Shown piece by piece: positions 24,366-32,271 of a stretch of 64,000 nucleotides of DNA. The notes beneath the pieces are model-generated. The model was not told where the DNA came from. It did no database searches and saw only the letters and a list, made by a program, of their open reading frames with translations. Origin of the DNA: Mycolicibacterium thermoresistibile (GTDB taxonomy: Bacteria > Actinomycetota > Actinomycetes > Mycobacteriales > Mycobacteriaceae); contig NZ_LT906483.1 of NCBI RefSeq assembly GCF_900187065.1, positions 1 to 64,000 on the forward strand. The letters are read 5' to 3'. Made by a program: the position numbers and the translations under genes. How positions within the stretch are numbered: the stretch's first letter is position 1; each line of letters begins with the position of its first letter.

Positions 24366-25928
24366 TCAGTGCATGCGCACGATGATCTCGGAGTGACCAA
24401 GCCGGATCACATCGCCGTCGGCCAATTGCCATTCCTGCACCGGAGCGTTGTTCACGGTGGTGCCGTTGGTCGAATTCAGGTCCGACAGCAACGCGACCTG
24501 ACCGTCCCAGCGGATCTCCAGATGCCGGCGCGACACCCCGGTGTCGGGCAGCCGGAACTGGGCGTCCTGACCGCGCCCGATCACATTGGCGCCCTCCCGC
24601 AGCTGATATGTGCGGCCGCTGCCGTCGTCGAGCTGCAGGGTGACGGTGGTGGGACGTCCGGTGGCCGGCGGCTGCTGGTAGTCCTGCCGACCGTAGCCGG
24701 CGTCCTGGCCGTAGCCCGCCCCGGCGTAGTCGTAGTCGCCGCGGCCGGGGTCGCCGTAGCCGGCGCCGTAACCACCGGCATCGCCGTAACCGCCGGCACC
24801 GTAGTCACCCTGACCGGGCTGCTGGCCGTAGTCCGGGCGGCCGTAGGGCTGGCCCCCGTAACCCTGGTCGCCGTAACCCTGATCCGGGTAGCCGCCGCCC
24901 TGGTCGCCGTAACCCTGATCCGGGTAGCCGCCGCCCTGGTCGGGGTAGCCGCCCTGATCCGGGTGGCCGGGCCGGCCGTAGTCGTCCGGACGGCCGCCGG
25001 GCGGGCGACCGTAGTCGTACTCCCCGGCGGGCGGCGCGCCGTAGCCGGGCTGACCACCGGGCGGTCCGTATCCCGGCGGGGGCTGGCGGTAGCCCTGGTC
25101 GTACCCGCCGCCGGGCGGCGGTCCGTATCCGGCCGGCGGGCGCTGCTCATACGACGGCGGATAACCGCCCTGGTCCGGGTAGCCACCCTGCTCGGGGTAG
25201 CCCCCCTGGTCCGGATAGCCGCCGCGCGGCGGGTAGCCGCCCTGGTCCGGGTAGCCGCCCTGCTGTTCGGGATAGCCGCCCTGCTGTTCGGGATAGCCGC
25301 CGCCGGGCTGTTCGGGGTAGCCGCCCCGGGGTGGGTAGCCACCCTGATCGGCCGGCGGGTACTGGCCGCGCGGATCGTCTGGGCGGCCGTAACGGTCGTC
25401 GTACTCGTCGTCGGCTGGCCGCCCCGGTCCCTGGCCGCCGCGGTAGCTCGGATTGTCGCTCATCGGTGGTACTCCTGGTTCTGCGGTGTACGCGCGGTCT
25501 TGTTGCGCTTGGGCGGGTTCGCCGGTAGTGGTGTCGGGGTTGACCAATCCGCGCGCGCGGAACTGTCCAGTGTGCAGATTGGAAGACTGTTCGAATCTAA
25601 CGACCACATCACCATATGTTTGCCATCCCTGATCGTGGATGTATCCCTCCAGATGCTTGGCAAAAGTGGTCGACGTACGGTCCGGATCGGCACTGACCTT
25701 CCTGTAGTCGGACTCACTGAGGGTAATGACGTAGTCGTTCGGCGCCAAAATCCGGCCGCCGCCGACGTCCCGAGCGCCGGCCTGCGCTTCGCGGCGCAAC
25801 CGGGCTTCCACCTCCTGGGGGACGATCGAGCCGCCGAAGACCCGCGCAAAGGCGTCGCCGACCGTCGCCTCGAGCTTGCGCTCGATCCGGTCCGCCAAAC
25901 CCATACCCGATCCGCTCCCGCTCGACAT
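24366..25928 (-). CDS. fhaA: FHA-domain protein FhaA with GYP-rich linker
   Basis: Regulator of peptidoglycan synthesis, known in mycobacteria to bind the phosphorylated pseudokinase domain of MviN/MurJ. The 520-residue protein has an N-terminal DUF3662 domain (about 10-125), a 270-residue low-complexity linker of GGYP, PDQ and YGD repeats (about 135-415), and a C-terminal FHA domain with GRGQDAQFRLPDTGVSRRHLEI and DLNSTNGTTVNN. The ATG at 25928 is used; an internal ATG (MGLADRIERK, 24 bp later) is also possible. A 145-bp gap separates it from fhaB. The repeats are periodic in DNA as well and could vary in number between strains. Confidence 0.95.
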   Translation of the reverse strand: MSSGSGSGMGLADRIERKLEATVGDAFARVFGGSIVPQEVEARLRREAQAGARDVGGGRILAPNDYVITLSESDYRKVSADPDRTSTTFAKHLEGYIHDQGWQTYGDVVVRFEQSSNLHTGQFRARGLVNPDTTTGEPAQAQQDRAYTAEPGVPPMSDNPSYRGGQGPGRPADDEYDDRYGRPDDPRGQYPPADQGGYPPRGGYPEQPGGGYPEQQGGYPEQQGGYPDQGGYPPRGGYPDQGGYPEQGGYPDQGGYPPSYEQRPPAGYGPPPGGGYDQGYRQPPPGYGPPGGQPGYGAPPAGEYDYGRPPGGRPDDYGRPGHPDQGGYPDQGGGYPDQGYGDQGGGYPDQGYGDQGYGGQPYGRPDYGQQPGQGDYGAGGYGDAGGYGAGYGDPGRGDYDYAGAGYGQDAGYGRQDYQQPPATGRPTTVTLQLDDGSGRTYQLREGANVIGRGQDAQFRLPDTGVSRRHLEIRWDGQVALLSDLNSTNGTTVNNAPVQEWQLADGDVIRLGHSEIIVRMH

Positions 25929-26183
25929 GTAGGGATCCGGTTCTCCAGGATCCGATGATTCTGGTCAGCTTGCTATGCCGCCGCGTGTCGCCTGGCGGCG
26001 GTGGTTAACTGCATGGTATCGGGATCACCCGCCACAGTGGCACCAACAGAACTCTGAGAATCGCGTCCGGCCTGGTCAGAGGCATGTATCGGGGAAGACA
26101 TGGGGGCCTGTTGAAGGCCGGCACGGCGACTCGGTAAGGTTTGAGGTACCGGATGAAGCGGTGATAAGCTCCTCCGGTTGTTG

Positions 26184-26266
26184 GGGCGAGTGGCGGAATG
26201 GCAGACGCGCTGGCTTCAGGTGCCAGTGTCCTTCGGGACGTGGGGGTTCAAGTCCCCCTTCGCCCA
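26184..26266 (+). tRNA. leuT: tRNA-Leu (CAG anticodon)
   Basis: An 83-nt class II tRNA. The acceptor GGGCGAG pairs with TTCGCCC (one G-U) and the discriminator is A. The anticodon stem-loop CTGGC-TTCAGGT-GCCAG carries CAG. The variable arm TGTCCTTCGGGACG is long, and the T-arm is GGGGGTTCAAGTCCCCC. CCA is not encoded. It follows fhaA as in M. tuberculosis and marks the junction where synteny with that species stops until the whiB gene. Confidence 0.97.
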
Positions 26267-26295
26267 CACCTGAGCGGTTCTTCGGACCGCACGAG

Positions 26296-26356
26296 GCCAC
26301 GGTCTTCTCGGAGGGTCTTCTCGGAGCGAGACCTTCGACGGAGACCGTGGCTTTTT
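26296..26356 (+). terminator. Intrinsic terminator after tRNA-Leu
   Basis: GCCACGGTCT (26296-26305) pairs with AGACCGTGGC (26342-26351), a perfect 10-bp stem with an inner hairpin, followed directly by TTTTT (26352-26356). This is the clearest intrinsic terminator in the window. It lies 30 bp after the tRNA. Confidence 0.85.
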
Positions 26357-26394
26357 CTGTCGGATTCTGTCGGGTTCTGTCGGGTTCTGTCGCG
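26355..26394. repeat. Four tandem copies of a 10-bp unit
   Basis: TTCTGTCGGA, TTCTGTCGGG, TTCTGTCGGG and TTCTGTCGCG follow one another without a gap, starting in the T-tract of the tRNA-Leu terminator. No coding sequence covers them; they end 33 bp before the stop codon of the convergent lipoprotein gene. Confidence 0.75.
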
Positions 26395-26427
26395 CGCGTG
26401 CGTCGGGGCTTTCGAGTACTTCGACAC

Positions 26428-26973
26428 TCAGCCGGTCAGTTCGTCGACGATGACCTCGGAGTCGTGGGTGTGGTCGCCGGTGTTGCGGCATTCGCCGAGG
26501 ATCTGGATGTAGCCGCGGTCGGGGTAGTCGGGATTGGCGGCGACGATGGCCATCACCCCGCCCATGTGCAGGACGCGGCCGTGGGGCCGTTTACCCGGCG
26601 GCGGACCGTCGATCCAGCCGTCGTCGACCATCGCCGCCACGATCTGCTCCAGGTAGGCCTGCTTGTCCACGTCGGCGGGAAAGGTGAACCCCATCCCGAC
26701 CCGCCCGCGGAACGGGGGCGCGATCTGATCGGTGCAGGAGGCGAACCGGAACGCCGCCCCGATGAGGTTCAGGCCCGCGGACCGGACGATCCGTTTCGCC
26801 GGTTCCACCACCTGGGCGCGGGTCTGTTCGTCGGTCATCTCCGGCCCCTCCAGGCCGGCGGCCGATCCGCCGGAGAACATTGCGCATCCTCCTAGTAGTA
26901 GCGCGGCGATCAGGACGGTGCTCAGCAGCCCGGTGCGGTGCCGGCGGTCAGTACTGGTGATTCTGGGTGACAT
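26428..26973 (-). CDS. Putative lipoprotein of unknown function
   Basis: A 181-residue protein with a lipoprotein signal peptide: charged start, hydrophobic LLSTVLIAALLLGGC and lipobox LGGC (Cys30). The mature part has a further Cys pair (near 79 and 162) and the phrases VEPAKRIVRSAGL and DDGWIDGPPPGKRPH. It looks like the small actinobacterial lipoproteins found next to DUF1023 hydrolases. Its start lies inside the end of the hydrolase gene (26-bp overlap), so the two are probably co-expressed. I do not recognise a specific function. Confidence 0.8.
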   Translation of the reverse strand: MSPRITSTDRRHRTGLLSTVLIAALLLGGCAMFSGGSAAGLEGPEMTDEQTRAQVVEPAKRIVRSAGLNLIGAAFRFASCTDQIAPPFRGRVGMGFTFPADVDKQAYLEQIVAAMVDDGWIDGPPPGKRPHGRVLHMGGVMAIVAANPDYPDRGYIQILGECRNTGDHTHDSEVIVDELTG

Positions 26974-28618
26974 GGTCGCGATCGCCTTCTGGGTCGTTGA
27001 CGGCAGGGGTTCCGGGGATCCGGGTGTCCCAATCGGGTAGGTCGACTTCGCCGATGAACGGCAGATTCACCGTGTCCGGCAGTCCGATGTGCACCTGGCG
27101 CCGGCCCTCGGCGGTGTATCCGTTCTCCGCCAGGGTGGCGCCGTTGCCGTTGGCGATGTCGGTCATCGCGCGGAGCGACTCGCTGCCGACGCCGTAGTAG
27201 GCGGAGTGGTGGCCGAAACTCGGCCCGCTGCGCCCCGGCACCTCCGCGTCGAACCGCACCGAGCCGTAACCGTCGCCGGCCGGATCGGTGCCCAGCCCGG
27301 CCCGGGAGCCCAGCGGGTGGTCGAGAACGTGGTTGAGGATGTCGGGCACCGCGCCGCCCTGGCCCAGCCAGGTGACCGGGTCGCTCGACGCCGCCCCGAC
27401 ATAGACCTGGCCACCCTCGGGCAGGTTGAAATCCGCGGCGCTTCTCGCCAGATCCGTTCCGGGACTGCCGATCAGCACCGCGTTGTCGGCCTGCATACCG
27501 CTGCCCGCGAACGCGTCGGCCACCGTGGTCGAGCCGTAGGAGTGCCCGATCACGGTGACAGTCCGGTCTCCGCCCTCGTGGGTGACGCCGAGCCCGTTGA
27601 CATCCGCGGCCAGCAGCTCGCCGCCGTCGCGTGCCAGCCACGGAGTCGCGATGCGCGGATCGAGCGGGCTGTCCGGCGCGTCGTAGCCCATCCAGGCGAT
27701 CACCGACGCCGGCTTGCCGGGCTCACCCAACCGCATCTGGTCGTAGAGGTTGGTGGCGTTGTCGCCCTCCAGCCAGCCCTGGGCGACGCTGCTGCCGGTG
27801 CCGGGTACAACCACCGCGGTGTTCTCGGCCTCGTCCGGGTTGCCGATCGCCACCGCCGCCCTGCCCTGGCCGTTGAAGGCCAACGGATCGTAGGCCCACA
27901 ACATGACGGGCCGGGTCTCCCCGGTGTCTGTCCCACCCATGGCGTCCAGGCCCTTTTGGGTCTGGACCGCGTTGCGGTAGCGGGTGGCGTCGGCGGCCGT
28001 CAGACCGTACGCGCCGGGATCGGCCAGCACCTCGTCGGGGGTCACCCCGTGGTGTTCGGTCGCATCCCGGACCCGGTCCAGATCATCCCGCAGGACCGCC
28101 TCATTGACCTGATGGCGCACCTCGGCCGGAATCCCGTTGAGATTCCCCAGCTCCGGCGGATGGTCGGCGATGAGCCGGCGCCGCTCCTCCTCGCTGAGCG
28201 AATCCCACCACTGTTTGACGTCCTCGGCGGGGGCGTCGGGCGGCGGGGGCCGGCGGGGGTCGCCGAGGGTGCCCGGCGGGCTCTCCGGTACCGGACCCTC
28301 CATCACGGCGGTCACGGCCGCCGCGGTCTCGGCGTCGATCTCGGCGAACAGCGCGAGCAGTTTCCTGAGGATCGCGGTCCACGCCGGCGCGAGGACCGCG
28401 AGAACCGCCGGAACCGGGGGCGCGGTGACGGTTCCGTCATCGGCGACCCGCCATCCGGCGGCGTCGGCGGCCTGCCCCCGCCAGAACTCCCGCAGGTGCG
28501 CGACGGCCCGGCGTTGGGTGGCCAGCACGACGTCCAGCGCCGAGATCTTGCCGCCCAATTCGGCTGCGGCGTCGACCAACTGATCGGGTCGGGAAGATTC
28601 CACGACCGATACCGTCAT
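26948..28618 (-). CDS. DUF1023 alpha/beta-hydrolase
   Basis: A 556-residue protein. The N-terminal 170 residues are helical and WXG100-like in flavour (DAAAELGGKISALDVVLATQRRAV, with a Trp-Arg-Gly motif at REFWRGQA). The C-terminal part is an alpha/beta-hydrolase of the DUF1023 family with the nucleophile elbow GHSYGSTTVADAF (Ser near 373) and the His-bearing end FGHHSAYYGVGSESL. No signal peptide is seen. The ATG at 28618 (MTVSVVESS) is preferred over 28663. The substrate is unknown; relatives are annotated as possible esterases or toxin-like secreted hydrolases. Confidence 0.85.
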   Translation of the reverse strand: MTVSVVESSRPDQLVDAAAELGGKISALDVVLATQRRAVAHLREFWRGQAADAAGWRVADDGTVTAPPVPAVLAVLAPAWTAILRKLLALFAEIDAETAAAVTAVMEGPVPESPPGTLGDPRRPPPPDAPAEDVKQWWDSLSEEERRRLIADHPPELGNLNGIPAEVRHQVNEAVLRDDLDRVRDATEHHGVTPDEVLADPGAYGLTAADATRYRNAVQTQKGLDAMGGTDTGETRPVMLWAYDPLAFNGQGRAAVAIGNPDEAENTAVVVPGTGSSVAQGWLEGDNATNLYDQMRLGEPGKPASVIAWMGYDAPDSPLDPRIATPWLARDGGELLAADVNGLGVTHEGGDRTVTVIGHSYGSTTVADAFAGSGMQADNAVLIGSPGTDLARSAADFNLPEGGQVYVGAASSDPVTWLGQGGAVPDILNHVLDHPLGSRAGLGTDPAGDGYGSVRFDAEVPGRSGPSFGHHSAYYGVGSESLRAMTDIANGNGATLAENGYTAEGRRQVHIGLPDTVNLPFIGEVDLPDWDTRIPGTPAVNDPEGDRDHVTQNHQY

Positions 28619-28751
28619 CGACACCCGCGACCTCCTCGGCTCCTTCGATCCTCGCACGGCCAAGGGGTCGGACCGGAACCGAATTTCGTCGCGGGCCGCC
28701 GTATCCGAGGGCGCTGGTCGATAGCCGCGGCGCCCGCTGGATCAGCGTGGG

Positions 28752-29093
28752 TCAGTAGCCGGGGGTGCTGACTTCCTCGAGCGTCTCGGCGGGACCGGAC
28801 ATCGGCGGCGGCGCGGGCATGGTCGGTTGGGCGACCCCGCCGATCGGGCCGGCCGGGTTGTCGACGGTGCCCCCGCACACCGAGCCGTGCACCCCGGGTG
28901 GGCAGCCGGGCGAGTTGGGCACCAGGCCCGGCAGGCAGTGTCCGGTGAACACGTCGAGGTCCTCACCGCCCGGGCAGACCGCGAGGGGCATGCCGGGTGC
29001 GCCGGTGAGCGCACCGGCCAGTGGCACCGCACCCGCGATCGCGAACGCACTCACTGCAACGATCCGGACTACCGTAGTTCGTAAAGTCGCCAC
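28752..29093 (-). CDS. Small secreted Cys-containing protein
   Basis: A 113-residue protein with a Sec signal peptide (VATLRTTVVRIVAVSAFAIAGAVPLAGALT). The mature part is about 80 residues with five Cys in a Pro/Gly-rich setting (AVCPGGEDLDVFTGHCLPGL, GCPPGVHGSVCGG) and a disordered tail. The start is GTG at 29093. Short proteins of this look are common in mycobacteria and have no assigned function. It lies downstream of hypB on the same strand, 60 bp away, but nothing ties it to the hydrogenase. Confidence 0.75.
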   Translation of the reverse strand: MATLRTTVVRIVAVSAFAIAGAVPLAGALTGAPGMPLAVCPGGEDLDVFTGHCLPGLVPNSPGCPPGVHGSVCGGTVDNPAGPIGGVAQPTMPAPPPMSGPAETLEEVSTPGY

Positions 29094-29152
29094 CCGGTCA
29101 ATCTAGCGCGGAACGCCCCGCTCAGCAGGACATGGGAGCGGCGCCGGTCGTC

Positions 29153-29926
29153 TCATCCGCGCAGGAACTGCCGCAGCCAGTCGAACCAGGCGTCCATCCC
29201 CTCCCCGGTGCGGGCGCTGACCGGCAGGATCCGCGCCGTCGGGTTCACCTCCCGGATGTGGGCGATGTAGCGGTCCACGTCGACGTCCAGGTACGGCACC
29301 AGGTCGATCTTGTTGAGCAGGACCACATCCACCGCCCGGAACATCACCGGGTACTTCAGCGGCTTGTCCTCGCCCTCGGCCACCGAGTACACCATCGCCT
29401 TGGCGTGCTCGCCGACGTCGAACTCCGCCGGGCAGACCAGATTGCCGACGTTCTCGATCACCACCAGCTCCAGGTGATCGAGGTCGAGGTCCTGCAGGGC
29501 GCGGTTGACCATCGGCGCGTCGAGGTGGCACTCGCCGCCGAACCCGTTGTTGGTGTTCAGCAGCGAGATCTGCGCCCCCCGCCCGCCGAGCTTGGCGGCG
29601 TCGAGGTCGGTGGCGATGTCTCCCTCGATGATGCCGATCGCGATCTGATTGGCGAGTTCGTCCAGGGTGGCCGCCAGCACGGTCGTCTTGCCGGACCCGG
29701 GTGAGCTCATCAGATTCAGCGCGCGGATCCCGTTCTCTTCGAATATCTTCCGGTTGATCGCGGCCCGGCTGTCATTCTCGGCGAAGATCGACTCGAGCAC
29801 CTCGATCCGCTGGCCGCCGGTCTGATAGCCGCTGTGGTCACCATGGTCGTGCGGGTGCTCGTGTGCATGGTCGCCGTGTTCGTGGCTGTGTACGGTGCCG
29901 TCGTCGTGACGGTGGAAACGGCCCAC
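29153..29926 (-). CDS. hypB: Hydrogenase nickel-insertion GTPase HypB
   Basis: GTP-dependent nickel delivery to the hydrogenase large subunit. The 257-residue protein has a His-rich N-terminus (about 15 His within residues 5-32) for nickel storage, then the GTPase with Walker A SSPGSGKTT (near 73), the metal-site ECHLDAP, VENVGN-type segment VIENVGNLVCPAEFD, and NKID. The GTG start at 29926 is preceded by AAGGTGAA. It follows hypA after 25 bp on the minus strand, away from the structural genes. Confidence 0.96.
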   Translation of the reverse strand: MGRFHRHDDGTVHSHEHGDHAHEHPHDHGDHSGYQTGGQRIEVLESIFAENDSRAAINRKIFEENGIRALNLMSSPGSGKTTVLAATLDELANQIAIGIIEGDIATDLDAAKLGGRGAQISLLNTNNGFGGECHLDAPMVNRALQDLDLDHLELVVIENVGNLVCPAEFDVGEHAKAMVYSVAEGEDKPLKYPVMFRAVDVVLLNKIDLVPYLDVDVDRYIAHIREVNPTARILPVSARTGEGMDAWFDWLRQFLRG

Positions 29927-29951
29927 GGTTCTTCACCTTTCCAATCAGACG

Positions 29952-30287
29952 TCAGGCCACCTCGAGGGAGGTCACCAGGAACTCATTGCCCCGGATCACC
30001 TCGACGTCGGGGCTCGAGCAGCGCGGGCAGCATATCGACCAGCGCGACTCTATCTGTGAATCCTCCTCGCACGAGCGGCATTTCACCGCTGCCGGGATGA
30101 ACTCCAGCTCCAGCTCGGCGTCGGCCAGCTGTTCGTACTCGCGCACCAGCGTCCAGCAGAACTCCAGCGACTCCGGCACCACCTGCCGAAGTGCGCCGAT
30201 CTGCACCCGGACCACGTTGACGCGCCGCCCCTCGGCGTGGGGTTTGACCACCCCGGCGATCGCCTGACAGAGAGACAACTCGTGCAC
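29952..30287 (-). CDS. hypA: Hydrogenase nickel-incorporation protein HypA
   Basis: Nickel chaperone partner of HypB. The 111-residue protein starts VHELSLCQAI; the conserved His2-Glu3 nickel site fixes the GTG start at 30287. It has the zinc-binding pairs CRSC (near 72) and CPRC (near 91) separated by 16 residues. The frame is open far upstream, but only this start gives the family N-terminus. The AraC-type gene lies 47 bp upstream on the same strand, so araC-hypA-hypB is a likely transcript. Confidence 0.95.
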   Translation of the reverse strand: MHELSLCQAIAGVVKPHAEGRRVNVVRVQIGALRQVVPESLEFCWTLVREYEQLADAELELEFIPAAVKCRSCEEDSQIESRWSICCPRCSSPDVEVIRGNEFLVTSLEVA

Positions 30288-30334
30288 ACCCCCATGCTGC
30301 CCGCTCGGCGGGGTTTCCGGGCCGGATTGCGGGC

Positions 30335-31399
30335 CTACCGGCGCAGCGTCTCCGACGGTGTCTCGCCCCACCGTTTGCGGTACTCCACCGCGAAACTGCC
30401 CAGATGCTGGAAGCCCCAGCGCTGTGCCACCGCGGTCACGGTGACCCCGTCGGACGGGATCGCGTCGGTCAGCTCCTCGTGCACCCGCTGCAGCCGCCGT
30501 TCCCGCACGAACTCCATCGGCGTCAGCCCCAGCTCGTCGCGGAAATTCTGCTGAATCGACCGCACGCTGACGTGCACGGCCTTGGCCACCGACTCCACCG
30601 TGATGCGTTCGGCCAGATGCTCCTCGATGTAGTTCATCGCCGCGCGCACCACCGCCCGGCGCTGACCGGGCTGCGGCGGGGGCCGCAACAGCTCGTCGTA
30701 GTAGGTCGACGGCTGCAGCTGCAGCAGACTGCTCATCACCAGCTCCTCCACCGGGCCGATGCCCTGGCCGCGCTGCACCAGCGACCCGGGGTGGAACACC
30801 TCGGTGTGGATCAGCTGCACGGCGGTGTGCCAGCGCATCGCCGCCTCGGTGGTCATGTCGAACTCCGGATCGAACTCCAGGGGCCGCCGCAGCCGGCGCC
30901 CGAGCAGCCGGGTCAGGTGGGCGGCCATCGCCGCCTCCTCGATGCGGATCACCAGTTGCGGTGAGTCGTGCTCGAACGCGATCCGCAGCGGCCCGCGCGG
31001 GCTGGTCACCAGGGACCGCACCGGGGTGATCTGAAACTGCCGGCCGCGGTGGTGCACCTCGGCGGAACCGTTGAGCGGCATGTGCACCGCGAAGTAGGCG
31101 CCGAGCCGCGGGATGTCCAGCGCGCACGGGACATGCAGGTCGAGGTAGAGCATGCTGACGTTGCGCAGCCGCACCCCGTGGGCCGTCGCAGCGAACCCCG
31201 CCGAGTCGGGTGCGCCGACGGTCAGCGTCAACGGGGCCAGCACCTGCCCGGTCAGCCGGGCCGCCTCGGCCACGTCCTCGGTGTAGAAGATCTCGTTGTC
31301 GACGAGCGACGGCGGCACCCCGCGGGACCGGACCTTGCGCCGGACGGGATTGCTGGTGCGGCGCACATCGATGAAGCCGAGCCGGGTCAGTCGCGACAT
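30335..31399 (-). CDS. AraC-family transcriptional regulator
   Basis: A 354-residue regulator. The N-terminal 230 residues resemble the AraC-binding-like (cupin) ligand domain (HVPCALDIPRLGAYFAVHMPLNG). The C-terminal AraC HTH (about 250-350) has the two helix-turn-helices, with LAERITVESVAKAVHVSVRSIQ and the signature VAQRWGFQHLGSFAVEYRKRWGETPSE. It lies between hypA and the divergent huc operon, so it is the natural candidate to control hydrogenase expression; the ligand is not evident. Confidence 0.88.
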   Translation of the reverse strand: MSRLTRLGFIDVRRTSNPVRRKVRSRGVPPSLVDNEIFYTEDVAEAARLTGQVLAPLTLTVGAPDSAGFAATAHGVRLRNVSMLYLDLHVPCALDIPRLGAYFAVHMPLNGSAEVHHRGRQFQITPVRSLVTSPRGPLRIAFEHDSPQLVIRIEEAAMAAHLTRLLGRRLRRPLEFDPEFDMTTEAAMRWHTAVQLIHTEVFHPGSLVQRGQGIGPVEELVMSSLLQLQPSTYYDELLRPPPQPGQRRAVVRAAMNYIEEHLAERITVESVAKAVHVSVRSIQQNFRDELGLTPMEFVRERRLQRVHEELTDAIPSDGVTVTAVAQRWGFQHLGSFAVEYRKRWGETPSETLRR

Positions 31400-31629
31400 C
31401 CCTGCAGCAGAACCCCAGGATTGACGGATGCGTCAGCCAACGGAAAGGGTCTCCTAAGTTAGTTGCTTTGGCGGCGCAAGACCTACTGTCGGCGGCTGCG
31501 CGCCAACGAGTGGAAGTCTGCGCAATTCTGACAGCTCGTGCGCGAAAGCGATAGGCAGACACCTCACAGTGCGTTACATATGTGAATTACACCACTATCC
31601 GTCGCGGCCTTCTGACGATCGGAGGATGG
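31400..31629. promoter_or_regulatory. Divergent control region of the huc operon and araC gene
   Basis: This 230-bp region between the divergent starts is more AT-rich than the genes. TGCGC occurs at 31497-31501, 31519-31523 and 31539-31543, spaced 22 and 20 bp, like direct half-sites of an AraC-family protein. GTG-N8-CAC, the core of a CRP site, occurs at 31582-31595. TTGGCG (31468) and CGCCAA (31501) form a spaced inverted repeat. GGAGG at 31621-31625 is the ribosome-binding site of hucM. No confident -10/-35 pair is seen. Confidence 0.45.
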
Positions 31630-32175
31630 ATGTCAGCAAACGGGCAGGTGGCCACCGTCACGCCGGCCGACGACCTGCGGGCCCGGCTCGACGATCCGGC
31701 GGTCGCGGCCGCGCTGAACAACGTGCTCGACCACGCCGAACTGCTCGCCTTCCTGCTCGGCGGGTTGGACGGGATGCTCCGGCGCGGGGACGAGATCACC
31801 GAGTCGCTCGCCGGCGCGATCCACGAGATCCGCGACAGCGCGGCGGTCGACACCGTCCCGGGCATCGAGTCGCTCAAGAACGTCGACCTGCAGGCCCTGG
31901 CCGACAGCCTCACCACGCTGTCCGGCGCGCTGGTGAAGGCCACCCCGGCCATCAACACGCTGCTGTCCTCCCGCCTGACCGATCCGCAGGCCGTGGACGT
32001 GTTGGCGAATCTCGGTGAGGCACTGGTCGACAGCCGGGCGGCCGCCCGCTCCGACCCCGCCCCGACGACACTGCGCGGGTTGTGGCGGATGCGCAAGGAC
32101 AAGGACGTGCTCCGCGGCCTGGGCTTCATGATGCAGGTCGCCCGCGAGTTCGGAAGGCGCATCGGCTCGGGCTGA
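31630..32175 (+). CDS. hucM: Huc hydrogenase scaffold/membrane-tether subunit HucM (DUF1641)
   Basis: A 181-residue helical protein of the DUF1641 type directly before hucS and hucL, the place of HucM in M. smegmatis, where it forms the central stalk that holds Huc protomers and guides menaquinone to them. It contains two short helical repeats (VAAALNNVLDHAELLAFLLGG, GALVKATPAINTLLSSRLTD) and a basic C-terminus (RMRKDKDVLRGLGFMMQVAR). The ATG at 31630 is chosen because GGAGG lies 4 bases upstream; a GTG at 31582 has no such site. The identification is by position, size and fold. Confidence 0.75.
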   Translation: MSANGQVATVTPADDLRARLDDPAVAAALNNVLDHAELLAFLLGGLDGMLRRGDEITESLAGAIHEIRDSAAVDTVPGIESLKNVDLQALADSLTTLSGALVKATPAINTLLSSRLTDPQAVDVLANLGEALVDSRAAARSDPAPTTLRGLWRMRKDKDVLRGLGFMMQVAREFGRRIGSG

Positions 32176-32271
32176 TCCACCCGCGCGACACCAGCCCCAG
32201 CCCAACTCAGCCCACGATTTTTCGCCGGCCACCCACGGCGGCGGCGCCGATCTCTTTGGAGAGGAGTTCAG

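Noticed and set aside
24366..25928. Possible CRISPR or satellite array from the repeated sequence
   Set aside because: The repeats are short, in frame and code for GYP-rich protein within fhaA. There are no unique spacers and no cas genes.
26184..29152. Integrated element next to tRNA-Leu
   Set aside because: No integrase, recombinase, phage gene or duplicated tRNA end was seen in the window, so an element cannot be claimed.
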